Source of the DNA: Rallus limicola
Lineage: Eukaryota; Chordata; Aves; Gruiformes; Rallidae
Length of the DNA: 64,000 bases
Reading direction: 5' to 3'
Assembly (NCBI GenBank): GCA_022605955.1
Contig: JAKCOZ010000317.1
Span: 62,001 to 126,000, forward strand
A program made the translations under genes and the position numbers. A model generated the notes under the pieces. The model did not search any database and was not told where the DNA came from. It was given only the letters and a program-made list of their open reading frames with translations. Positions 1-12,208 of this stretch are shown piece by piece. Each line of letters starts with the position of its first letter. The first letter of the stretch is position 1.

Positions 1-198
1 CTCCCAAAGTAAAGAAGCTAGGACTGAAAGGCATAGCTTGTCTGAAACCTCCTAACAGGACACACAAGCAGACCCTGTCACTTTGGCTCTCAGCCTTTTC
101 CTTTGCCTGGAAAGAGGGAACATGCCTGGAACCTCCTACGGTGCTTTTCTCGGCCCTAGCAGACTGCAGTTCAAAACATGCTAAACGTCCAGCAATAA

Positions 199-396
199 CT
201 CCCAAAGTAAAGAAGCTAGGCATGAAAGGCATAGCTTGTCTGAAACCTCCTAACAGGACTCACAAGCAGACCCTGTCACTTTGGCTCTCAGCCTTTTCCT
301 TTGCCTGGAAAGAGGGAACATGCCTGGAACCTCCTACGGTGCTTTTCTCGGCCCTAGCAGACTGCAGTTCAAAACATGCTAAACGTCCAGCAATAA
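199..396 (+). repeat. Reference monomer (type M, t62 variant)
   Basis: This is a clean 198-bp unit that serves to define monomer numbering. Position 1 is the c of ctcccaaag. Positions 23-24 are ca (type M) and position 62 is t (gactcacaag), at window base 260. The three CpGs are at 139-140 (tacggtg), 151-152 (ctcgg) and 186-187 (aacgtcc). PstI CTGCAG is at 164-169. The start point is a convention, because nothing shows where the biological unit begins. Confidence 0.9.
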
Positions 397-2574
397 CTCC
401 CAAAGTAAAGAAGCTAGGCATGAAAGGCATAGCTTGTCTGAAACCTCCTAACAGGACACACAAGCAGACCCTGTCACTTTGGCTCTCAGCCTTTTCCTTT
501 GCCTGGAAAGAGGGAACATGCCTGGAACCTCCTACGGTGCTTTTCTCGGCCCTAGCAGACTGCAGTTCAAAACATGCTAAACGTCCAGCAATAACTCCCA
601 AAGTAAAGAAGCTAGGACTGAAAGGCATAGCTTGTCTGAAACCTCCTAACAGGACACACAAGCAGACCCTGTCACTTTGGCTCTCAGCCTTTTCCTTTGC
701 CTGGAAAGAGGGAACATGCCTGGAACCTCCTACGGTGCTTTTCTCGGCCCTAGCAGACTGCAGTTCAAAACATGCTAAACGTCCAGCAATAACTCCCAAA
801 GTAAAGAAGCTAGGCATGAAAGGCATAGCTTGTCTGAAACCTCCTAACAGGACTCACAAGCAGACCCTGTCACTTTGGCTCTCAGCCTTTTCCTTTGCCT
901 GGAAAGAGGGAACATGCCTGGAACCTCCTACGGTGCTTTTCTCGGCCCTAGCAGACTGCTGTTCAAAACATGCTAAACGTCCAGCAATAACTCCCAAAGT
1001 AAAGAAGCTAGGACTGAAAGGCATAGCTTGTCTGAAACCTCCTAACAGGACACACAAGCAGACCCTGTCACTTTGGCTCTCAGCCTTTTCCTTTGCCTGG
1101 AAAGAGGGAACATGCCTGGAACCTCCTACGGTGCTTTTCTCGGCCCTAGCAGACTGCAGTTCAAAACATGCTAAACGTCCAGCAATAACTCCCAAAGTAA
1201 AGAAGCTAGGCATGAAAGGCATAGCTTGTCTGAAACCTCCTAACAGGACACACAAGCAGACCCTGTCTCTTTGGCTCTCAGCCTTTTCCTTTGCCTGGAA
1301 AGAGGGAACATGCCTGGAACCTCCTACGGTGCTTTTCTCGGCCCTAGCAGACTGCAGTTCAAAACATGCTAAACGTCCAGCAATAACTCCCAAAGTAAAG
1401 AAGCTAGGCATGAAAGGCATAGCTTGTCTGAAACCTCCTAACAGGACACACAAGCAGACCCTGTCACTTTGGCTCTCAGCCTTTTCCTTTGCCTGGAAAG
1501 AGGGAACATGCCTGGAACCTCCTACGGTGCTTTTCTCGGCCCTAGCAGACTGCAGTTCAAAACATGCTAAACGTCCAGCAATAACTCCCAAAGTAAAGAA
1601 GCTAGGCATGAAAGGCATAGCTTGTCTGAAACCTCCTAACAGGACTCACAAGCAGACCCTGTCACTTTGGCTCTCAGCCTTTTCCTTTGCCTGGAAAGAG
1701 GGAACATGCCTGGAACCTCCTACGGTGCTTTTCTCGGCCCTAGCAGACTGCAGTTCAAAACATGCTAAACGTCCAGCAATAACTCCCAAAGTAAAGAAGC
1801 TAGGACTGAAAGGCATAGCTTGTCTGAAACCTCCTAACAGGACACACAAGCAGACCCTGTCACTTTGGCTCTCAGCCTTTTCCTTTGCCTGGAAAGAGGG
1901 AACATGCCTGGAACCTCCTACGGTGCTTTTCTCGGCCCTAGCAGACTGCAGTTCAAAACATGCTAAACGTCCAGCAATAACTCCCAAAGTAAAGAAGCTA
2001 GGCATGAAAGGCATAGCTTGTCTGAAACCTCCTAACAGGACTCACAAGCAGACCCTGTCACTTTGGCTCTCAGCCTTTTCCTTTGCCTGGAAAGAGGGAA
2101 CATGCCTGGAACCTCCTATGGTGCTTTTCTCGGCCCTAGCAGACTGCAGTTCAAAACATGCTAAACGTCCAGCAATAACTCCCAAAGTAAAGAAGCTAGG
2201 ACTGAAAGGCATAGCTTGTCTGAAACCTCCTAACAGGACACACAAGCAGACCCTGTCACTTTGGCTCTCAGCCTTTTCCTTTGCCTGGAAAGAGGGAACA
2301 TGCCTGGAACCTCCTATGGTGCTTTTCTCGGCCCTAGCAGACTGCAGTTCAAAACATGCTAAACGTCCAGCAATAACTCCCAAAGTAAAGAAGCTAGGCA
2401 TGAAAGGCATAGCTTGTCTGAAACCTCCTAACAGGACTCACAAGCAGACCCTGTCACTTTGGCTCTCAGCCTTTTCCTTTGCCTGGAAAGAGGGAACATG
2501 CCTGGAACCTCCTACGGTGCTTTTCTCGGCCCTAGCAGACTGCAGTTCAAAACATGCTAAACGTCCAGCAATAA

Positions 2575-3762
2575 CTCCCAAAGTAAAGAAGCTAGGCATG
2601 AAAGGCATAGCTTGTCTGAAACCTCCTAACAGGACACACAAGCAGACCCTGTCACTTTGGCTCTCAGCCTTTTCCTTTGCCTGGAAAGAAGGAACATACC
2701 TGCTACCTCCTACAGTGCTTTTCTCGGCCCTAGCAGACTGCAGTTCAAAACATGCTAAACGTCCAGCAATAACTCCCAAAGTAAAGAAGCTAGGCATGAA
2801 AGGCATAGCTTGTCTGAAACCTCCTAACAGGACACACAAGCAGACCCTGTCACTTTGGCTCTCAGCCTTTTCCTTTGCCTGGAAAGAGGGAACATGCCTG
2901 GAACCTCCTACGGTGCTTTTCTCGGCCCTAGCAGACTGCAGTTCAAAACATGCTAAACGTCCAGCAATAACTCCCAAAGTAAAGAAGCTAGGACTGAAAG
3001 GCATAGCTTGTCTGAAACCTCCTAACAGGACACACAAGCAGACCCTGTCACTTTGGCTCTCAGCCTTTTCCTTTGCCTGGAAAGAGGGAACATACCTGCT
3101 ACCTCCTACAGTGCTTTTCTCGGCCCTAGCAGACTGCAGTTCAAAACATGCTAAACGTCCAGCAATAACTCCCAAAGTAAAGAAGCTAGGCATGAAAGGC
3201 ATAGCTTGTCTGAAACCTCCTAACAGGACACACAAGCAGACCCTGTCACTTTGGCTCTCAGCCTTTTCCTTTGCCTGGAAAGAGGGAACATGCCTGGAAC
3301 CTCCTACGGTGCTTTTCTCGGCCCTAGCAGACTGCAGTTCAAAACATGCTAAACGTCCAGCAATAACTCCCAAAGTAAAGAAGCTAGGACTGAAAGGCAT
3401 AGCTTGTCTGAAACCTCCTAACAGGACACACAAGCAGACCCTGTCACTTTGGCTCTCAGCCTTTTCCTTTGCCTGGAAAGAGGGAACATACCTGCTACCT
3501 CCTACAGTGCTTTTCTCGGCCCTAGCAGACTGCAGTTCAAAACATGCTAAACGTCCAGCAATAACTCCCAAAGTAAAGAAGCTAGGCATGAAAGGCATAG
3601 CTTGTCTGAAACCTCCTAACAGGACACACAAGCAGACCCTGTCACTTTGGCTCTCAGCCTTTTCCTTTGCCTGGAAAGAGGGAACATGCCTGGAACCTCC
3701 TACGGTGCTTTTCTCGGCCCTAGCAGACTGCAGTTCAAAACATGCTAAACGTCCAGCAATAA
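2575..3762 (+). repeat. Dimeric higher-order repeat, Y-type alternating (3 x 396 bp)
   Basis: Every second monomer carries the linked Y variant (catacctgctacc followed by cag at 139-141). These are near 2,697, 3,093 and 3,489, with type M non-Y monomers between them. The spacing is exactly 396 bp. The first Y monomer is type M with a private change (aaagaagg, near 2,689). The next two are type L, so the three dimers are not identical. Confidence 0.8.
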
Positions 3763-4658
3763 CTCCCAAAGTAAAGAAGCTAGGCATGAAAGGCATAGCT
3801 TGTCTGAAACCTCCTAACAGGACTCACAAGCAGACCCTGTCACTTTGGCTCTCAGCCTTTTCCTTTGCCTGGAAAGAGGGAACATGCCTGGAACCTCCTA
3901 CGGTGCTTTTCTCGGCCCTAGCAGACTGCAGTTCAAAACATGCTAAACGTCCAGCAATAACTCCCAAAGTAAAGAAGCTAGGCATGAAAGGCATAGCTTG
4001 TCTGAAACCTCCTAACAGGACACACAAGCAGACCCTGTCACTTTGGCTCTCAGCCTTTTCCTTTGCCTGGAAAGAGGGAACATGCCTGGAACCTCCTACG
4101 GTGCTTTTCTCGGCCCTAGCAGACTGCAGTTCAAAACATGCTAAACGTCCAGCAATAACTCCCAAAGTAAAGAAGCTAGGACTGAAAGGCATAGCTTGTC
4201 TGAAACCTCCTAACAGGACACACAAGCAGACCCTGTCACTTTGGCTCTCAGCCTTTTCCTTTGCCTGGAAAGAGGGAACATGCCTGGAACCTCCTACGGT
4301 GCTTTTCTCGGCCCTAGCAGACTGCAGTTCAAAACATGCTAAACGTCCAGCAATAACTCCCAAAGTAAAGAAGCTAGGCATGAAAGGCATAGCTTGTCTG
4401 AAACCTCCTAACAGGACTCACAAGCAGACCCTGTCACTTTGGCTCTCAGCCTTTTCCTTTGCCTGGAAAGAGGGAACATGCCTGGAACCTCCTATGGTGC
4501 TTTTCTCGGCCCTAGCAGACTGCAGTTCAAAACATGCTAAACGTCCAGCAATAACTCCCAAAGTAAAGAAGCTAGGACTGAAAGGCATAGCTTGTCTGAA
4601 ACCTCCTAACAGGACACACAAGCAGACCCTGTCACTTTGGCTCTCAGCCTTTTCCTTT

Positions 4659-4660
4659 GA
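4659..4660. other. 25-bp deletion junction in the satellite
   Basis: The sequence passes from ttttcctttg directly to acctcctacgg, so about 25 bases of the monomer (roughly positions 106-130) are missing. Array to the left is indel-free for 4.6 kb. Array to the right has an indel every 140 bases or so. The order of variants also changes here, since similarity to 12.2 kb starts to the right of this point and not to the left. It is therefore the edge of a block, either a recombination or an assembly junction. Confidence 0.85.
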
Positions 4661-7600
4661 CCTCCTACGGTGCTTTTCTCGGCCCTAGCAGACTGCAGTT
4701 CAAACATGCTAAACGTCCAGCAATAACTCCCAAAGTAAAGAAGCTAGGACTGAAAGGCATAGCTTGTCTGAAACCTCCTAACAGGACACACAAGCAGACC
4801 CTGTCACTTTGGCCTCTCAGCCTTTTTCCTTTGCCTGGAAAGAGGGAACATGCCTGGAACCTCCTACGGTGCTTTTCTCGGCCCTAGCAGACTGCAGTTC
4901 AAAACATGCTAAACGTCCAGCAATAACTCCCAAAGTAAAGAAGCAAGGCATGAAACGCATAGCTTGTCTGAAACCTCCTAACAGGACACACAAGCAGACC
5001 CTGTCACTTTGGCTCTCAGCCTTTTCCTTTGCCTGGAAAGAGGGAACATGCCTGGAACCTCCTACGGTGCTTTTCTCCGGCCCTAGCAGACTGCAGTCAA
5101 AACATTGCTAAACGTCCAGCAATAACTCCCAAAGTAAAGAAGCTAGGACTGAAAGGCATAGCTTGTCTGAAACCTCCTAACAGGACACACAAGCAGACCA
5201 CTGTCACTTTGGCTCTCAGCCTTTTCCCTTTGCCTGGAAAGAGGGAACATGCCTGGGAACCTCCTACGGTGCTTTTCTCGCCCTAGCAGACCTGCAGTTC
5301 AAAACATGCTAAACGTCCAGCAATAACTCCCAAAGTAAAGAAGCTAGGCATGAAAGGCATAGCTTCTCTGAAACCTCCTAACAGGACACACAAGCAGACC
5401 CTGTCACTTTGGCTCTCAGCCTTTTCCTTTGCCTGGAAAGAGGGAACATGCCTGGAACCTCCTACGGTGCTTTTCTCGGCCCTAGCCAGACTGCAGTTCA
5501 AAACATGCTAAACGTCCAGCAATAACTCCCAAAGTAAAGAAGCTAGGACTGAAAGGCATAGCTTGTCTGAAACCTCCTAACAGGACACACAAGCAGACCC
5601 TGTCACTTTGGCTCTCAGCCTTTTCCTTTGCCTGGAAAGAGGGAACATGCCTGGAACCCTCCTACGGTGCTTTTCTCGGCCCTAAGCAGACTGCAGTTCA
5701 AAACATGCTAAACGTCCAGCAATAACTCCCAAAGTAAAGAAGCTAGGCATGAAAGGCATAGCTTGTCTGAAACCTCCTAACAGGACTCACAAGCAGACCC
5801 TGTCACTTTGGCTCTCAGCCTTTTCCTTTGCCTGGAAAGAGGGAACATGCCTGGAACCTCCTACGGTGCTTTTCTCGGCCCTAGCAGACTGCTGTTCAAA
5901 ACATGCTAAACGTCCAGCAATAACTCCCAAAGTAAAGAAGCTAGGCATGAAAGGCATAGCTTGTCTGAAACCTCCTAACAGGACACACAAGCAGACCCTG
6001 TCACTTTGGCTCTCAGCCTTTTCCTTTGCCTGGAAAGAGGGAACATGCCTGGAACCTCCTACGGTGCTTTTCTCGGCCCTAGCAGACTGCAGTTCAAAAC
6101 ATGCTAAACGTCCAGCAATAACTCCCCAAAGTAAAGAAGCTAGGCATGAAAGGCATAGCTTGTCTGAAACCTCCTAACAGGACACACAAGCAGACCCTGT
6201 CACTTTGGCTCTCAGCCTTTTCCTTTGCCTGGAAAGAGGGAACATGCCTGGAACCTCCTACGGTGCTTTTCTCGGCCCTAGCAGACTGCAGTTCAAAACA
6301 TGCTAAACGTCCAGCAATAACTCCCAAAGTAAAGAAGCTAGGGCATGAAAGGGCATAGCTTGTCTGAAACCTCCTAACAGGACACACAAGCAGACCCTGT
6401 CTCATTGGCTCTCAGCATTTTCCTTTGCCTGGAAAGAGGGAACATACCTGCTACCCTCCTACAGTGCTTTTCCTCGGCCCTAGCAGACTGCAGTTCAAAA
6501 CATGCTAAACGTCCAGCAATAACTCCCAAAGTAAAGAAGCTAGGACTGAAAGGCATAGCTTGTCTGAAACCTCCTAACAGGACACACAAGCAGACCCTGT
6601 CACTTTGGCTCTCAGCCTTTTCCTTTGCCTGGAAAGAGGGAACATGCCTGGAACCTCCTACGGTGCTTTTCTCGGCCCTAGCAGACTGCAGTTCAAAACA
6701 TGCTAAACGTCCAGCAATAACTCCCAAAGTAAAGAAGCTAGGACTGAAAGGCATAGCTTGTCTGAAACCTCCTAACAGGACACACAAGCAGACCCTGTCA
6801 CTTTGGCTCTCAGCCTTTTCCTTTGCCTGGAAAGAGGGAACATGCCTGGAACCTCCTACGGTGCTTTTCTCGGGCCCCTAGCAGACAGCAGTTCAAAACA
6901 TGCTAAAACGTCCAGCAATAACTCCCAAAGTAAAGAAGCTAGGCATGAAAGGCATAGCTTGTCTGAACCTCCTAACAGGACTCACAAGCAGACCCTGTCA
7001 CTTTGGCTCTCAGCCTTTTCCTTTGGCCTGGAAAGAGGGAACATGCCTGGAACCCTCCTATGGTGCTTTTCTCGGCCCTAGCAGACTGCAGTTCAAAACA
7101 TGCTAAACGTCCAGCAATAACTCCCAAAGTAAAGAAGCTAGACTGAAAGGCATAGCTTGTCTGAAACCTCCTAACAGGACACACAAGCAGACCCTGTCAC
7201 TTTGGCTCTCAGCCTTTTCCATTGCCTGGAAAGAGGGAACATACCTGCTACCTCATACAGTGCTTTTCTCGGCCCTAGCAGACTGCAGTTCAAAACATGC
7301 TAAACGTCCAGCAATAACTCCCAAAGTAAAGAAGCTAGCATGAAAGGCATAGCTTGTCTGAAACCTCCTAACAGGACACACAAGCAGACCCTGTCACTTT
7401 GGCTCTCAGCCTTTTCCTTTGCCTGGAAAGAGGGAACATGCCTGGAACCTCCTACGGTGCTTTTCTCGGCCCTAGCAGACTGCAGTTCAAAACATGCTAA
7501 ACGTCCAGCAATAACTCCCAAAGTAAAGAAGCTAGGCATGAAAGGCATAGCTTGTCTGAAACCTCCTAACAGGACTCACAAGCAGACCCTGTCACTTTGG

Positions 7601-9830
7601 CTCTCAGCCTTTTCCTTTGCCTGGAAAGAGGGAACATGCCTGGAACCTCCTACGGTGCTTTTCTCGGCCCTAGCAGACTGCAGTTCAAAACATGCTAAAC
7701 GTCCACAATAACTCCCAAAGTAAAGAAGCTAGGACTGAAAGGCATAGCTTGTCTGAAACCTCCTAACAGGACACACAAGCAGACCCTGTCACTTTGGCTC
7801 TCAGCCTTTTCCTTTGCCTGGAAAGAGGGAACATGCCTGGAACCTCCTACGGTGCTTTTCTCGGCCCTAGCAGACTGCAGTTCAAAACATGCTAAACGTC
7901 CAGCAATAACTCCCAAAGTAAAGAAGCTAGGCATGAAAGGCATAGCTTGTCTGAAACCTCCTAACAGGACTCACAAGCAGACCCTGTCACTTTGGCTCTC
8001 AGCCTTTTCCTTTGCCTGGAAAGAGGGAACATGCCTGGAACCTCCTACGGTGCTTTTCTCGGCCCTAGCAGACTGCAGTTCAAAACATGCCTAAACGTCC
8101 AGCAATAACTCCCAAAGTAAAGAAGCTAGGAATGAAAGGCATAGCTTGTCTGAAACCTCCTAACAGGACACACAAGCAGACCCAAGCAGACCCTGTCACT
8201 TTGGCTCTCAGCCTTTTCCTTTGCCTGGAAAGAGGGAACATGCCTGGAACCTCCTACGGTGCTTTTCTCGGCCCTAGCAGACTGCAGTTCAAAACATGCT
8301 AAACGTCCAGCAATAACTCCCAAAGTAAAGAAGCTAGGCATGAAAGGCATAGCTTGTCTGAAACCTCCTAACAGGACTCACAAGCAGACCCTGTCACTTT
8401 GGCTCTCAGCCTTTTCCTTTGCCTGGAAAGAGGGAACATGCCTGGAACCTCCTACGGTGCTTTTCTCGGCCCTAGCAGACTGCAGTTCAAAACATGCTAA
8501 ACGTCCAGCAATAACTCCCAAAGTAAAGAAGCTAGGACTGAAAGGCATAGCTTGTCTGAAACCTCCTAACAGGACACACAAGCAGACCCTGTCACTTTGG
8601 CTCTCAGCCTTTTCCTTTGCCTGGAAAGAGGGAACATGCCTGGAACCTCTACGGTGCTTTTCTCGGCCCTAGCAGACTGCAGTTTCAAAACATGCTAAAC
8701 GTCCAGCAATAACTCCCAAAGTAAAGAAGCTAGGCATGAAAGGCATAGCTTGTCTGAAACCTCCTAACAGGACTCACAAGCAGACCCTGTCACTTTGGCT
8801 CTCAGCCTTTTCCTTTGCCTGGAAAGAGGGAACATGCCTGGAACCTCCTACGGTGCTTTTCTCGGCCCTAGCAGACTGCAGTTCAAAACATGCTAAACGT
8901 CCAGCAATAACTCCCAAAGTAAAGAAGCTAGGACTGAAAGGCATAGCTTGTCTGAAACCTCCTAACAGGACACACAAGCAGACCCTGTCACTTTGGCTCT
9001 CAGCCTTTTCCTTTGCCTGGAAAGAGGGAACATGCCTGGAACCTCCTACGGTGCTTTTCTCGGCCCTAGCAGACTGCAGTTCAAAACATGCTAAACGTCC
9101 AGCAATAACTCCCAAAGTAAAGAAGCTAGGCATGAAAGGCATAGCTTGTCTGAAACCTCCTAACAGGACTCACAAGCAGACCCTGTCACTTTGGCTCTCA
9201 GCCTTTTCCTTTGCCTGGAAAGAGGGAACATGCCTGGAACCTCCTACGGTGCTTTTCTCGGCCCTAGCAGACTGCAGTTCAAAACATGCTAAACGTCCAG
9301 CAATAACTCCCAAAGTAAAGAAGCTAGGATGAAAGGCATAGCTTGTCTGAAACCTCCTAACAGGACACACAAGCAGACCCTGTCACTTTGGCTCTCAGCC
9401 TTTTCCCTTTGCCTGGAAAGAGGGAACATGCCTGGAACCTCCTACGGTGCTTTTCTCGGCCCTAGCAGACTGCAGTTCAAAACATGCTAAACGTCCAGCA
9501 ATAACTCCCAAAGTAAAGAAGCTAGGCATGAAAGGCATAGCTTGTCTGAAACCTCCTAACAGGACTCACAAGCAGACCCTGTCACTTTGGCTCTCAGCCT
9601 TTTCCTTTGCCTGGAAAGAGGGAACATGCCTGGAACCTCCTACGGTGCTTTTCTCGGCCCTAGCAGACTGCAGTTCAAAACATGCTAAACGTCCAGCAAT
9701 AACTCCCAAAGTAAAGAAGCTAGGACTGAAAGGCAATAGCTTGTCTGAAACCTCCTAACAGGACACACAAGCAGACCCTGTCACTTTGGCTCTCAGCCTT
9801 TTCCTTTGCCTGGAAAGAGGGAACATGCCT
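4660..9830 (+). repeat. Indel-dense satellite block, noisy duplicate of 12,209-17,355
   Basis: About 37 insertions or deletions lie in 5.17 kb, most of them one base and many in homopolymers. Examples are ctttttcc near 4,826, ctccgg near 5,078, ccctcc near 5,657 and 7,053, actcccc near 6,125, and ggcccc near 6,874. The order of monomer variants matches 12,209-17,355 for 26 consecutive monomers. I noticed only two substitutions separating the copies (agcaagg near 4,945 and tctcattgg near 6,402). After the 25-bp deletion at 4,659 and a 10-bp duplication at 8,174, the indels sum to exactly zero, so the 198-bp register is the same on both sides. Such an excess of indels over substitutions suggests sequencing or consensus error rather than ageing. 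Confidence 0.85.
8174..8193 (+). repeat. 10-bp direct duplication inside a monomer
   Basis: The decamer aagcagaccc occurs twice in a row, where every other monomer has it once. It lies in the indel-dense block, so it may be an error. The clean counterpart near 15.7 kb has a single copy. Confidence 0.85.
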
Positions 9831-12208
9831 GAACCTCCTACGGTGCTTTTCTCGGCCCTAGCAGACTGCAGTTCAAAACATGCTAAACGTCCAGCAATAA
9901 CTCCCAAAGTAAAGAAGCTAGGCATGAAACGCATAGCTTGTCTGAAACCTCCTAACAGGACACACAAGCAGACCCTGTCACTTTGGCTCTCAGCCTTTTC
10001 CTTTGCCTGGAAAGAGGGAACATGCCTGGAACCTCCTACGGTGCTTTTCTCGGCCCTAGCAGACTGCAGTTCAAAACATGCTAAACGTCCAGCAATAACT
10101 CCCAAAGTAAAGAAGCTAGGACTGAAAGGCATAGCTTGTCTGAAACCTCCTAACAGGACACACAAGCAGACCCTGTCACTTTGGCTCTCAGCCTTTTCCT
10201 TTGCCTGGAAAGAGGGAACATGCCTGGAACCTCCTACGGTGCTTTTCTCGGCCCTAGCAGACTGCAGTTCAAAACATGCTAAACGTCCAGCAATAACTCC
10301 CAAAGTAAAGAAGCTAGGCATGAAACGCATAGCTTGTCTGAAACCTCCTAACAGGACACACAAGCAGACCCTGTCACTTTGGCTCTCAGCCTTTTCCTTT
10401 GCCTGGAAAGAGGGAACATGCCTGGAACCTCCTACGGTGCTTTTCTCGGCCCTAGCAGACTGCAGTTCAAAACATGCTAAACGTCCAGCAATAACTCCCA
10501 AAGTAAAGAAGCTAGGACTGAAAGGCATAGCTTGTCTGAAACCTCCTAACAGGACACACAAGCAGACCCTGTCACTTTGGCTCTCAGCCTTTTCCTTTGC
10601 CTGGAAAGAGGGAACATGCCTGGAACCTCCTACGGTGCTTTTCTCGGCCCTAGCAGACTGCAGTTCAAAACATGCTAAACGTCCAGCAATAACTCCCAAA
10701 GTAAAGAAGCTAGGACTGAAAGGCATAGCTTGTCTGAAACCTCCTAACAGGACACACAAGCAGACCCTGTCACTTTGGCTCTCAGCCTTTTCCTTTGCCT
10801 GGAAAGAGGGAACATGCCTGGAACCTCCTACGGTGCTTTTCTCGGCCCTAGCAGACTGCAGTTCAAAACATGCTAAACGTCCAGCAATAACTCCCAAAGT
10901 AAAGAAGCTAGGCATGAAAGGCATAGCTTGTCTGAAACCTCCTAACAGGACTCACAAGCAGACCCTGTCACTTTGGCTCTCAGCCTTTTCCTTTGCCTGG
11001 AAAGAGGGAACATGCCTGGAACCTCCTACGGTGCTTTTCTCGGCCCTAGCAGACTGCAGTTCAAAACATGCTAAACGTCCAGCAATAACTCCCAAAGTAA
11101 AGAAGCTAGGAATGAAAGGCATAGCTTGTCTGAAACCTCCTAACAGGACACACAAGCAGACCCTGTCACTTTGGCTCTCAGCCTTTTCCTTTGCCTGGAA
11201 AGAGGGAACATGCCTGGAACCTCCTACGGTGCTTTTCTCGGCCCTAGCAGACTGCAGTTCAAAACATGCTAAACGTCCAGCAATAACTCCCAAAGTAAAG
11301 AAGCTAGGCATGAAAGGCATAGCTTGTCTGAAACCTCCTAACAGGACTCACAAGCAGACCCTGTCACTTTGGCTCTCAGCCTTTTCCTTTGCCTGGAAAG
11401 AGGGAACATGCCTGGAACCTCCTACGGTGCTTTTCTCGGCCCTAGCAGACTGCAGTTCAAAACATGCTAAACGTCCAGCAATAACTCCCAAAGTAAAGAA
11501 GCTAGGCATGAAAGGCATAGCTTGTCTGAAACCTCCTAACAGGACACACAAGCAGACCCTGTCACTTTGGCTCTCAGCCTTTTCCTTTGCCTGGAAAGAG
11601 GGAACATGCCTGGAACCTCCTACGGTGCTTTTCTCGGCCCTAGCAGACTGCAGTTCAAAACATGCTAAACGTCCAGCAATAACTCCCAAAGTAAAGAAGC
11701 TAGGCATGAAAGGCATAGCTTGTCTGAAACCTCCTAACAGGACACACAAGCAGACCCTGTCACTTTGGCTCTCAGCCTTTTCCTTTGCCTGGAAAGAGGG
11801 AACATGCCTGGAACCTCCTACGGTGCTTTTCTCGGCCCTAGCAGACTGCAGTTCAAAACATGCTAAACGTCCAGCAATAACTCCCAAAGTAAAGAAGCTA
11901 GGACTGAAAGGCATAGCTTGTCTGAAACCTCCTAACAGGACACACAAGCAGACCCTGTCACTTTGGCTCTCAGCCTTTTCCTTTGCCTGGAAAGAGGGAA
12001 CATGCCTGGAACCTCCTACGGTGCTTTTCTCGGCCCTAGCAGACTGCAGTTCAAAACATGCTAAACGTCCAGCAATAACTCCCAAAGTAAAGAAGCTAGG
12101 CATGAAACGCATAGCTTGTCTGAAACCTCCTAACAGGACACACAAGCAGACCCTGTCACTTTGGCTCTCAGCCTTTTCCTTTGCCTGGAAAGAGGGAACA
12201 TGCCTGGA

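Noticed and set aside
199..396. Internal duplication giving rise to the monomer (aacctccta at 46-54 and 130-138)
   Set aside because: The shared word is nine bases and the flanks do not align at the 84-base offset, so chance is sufficient.
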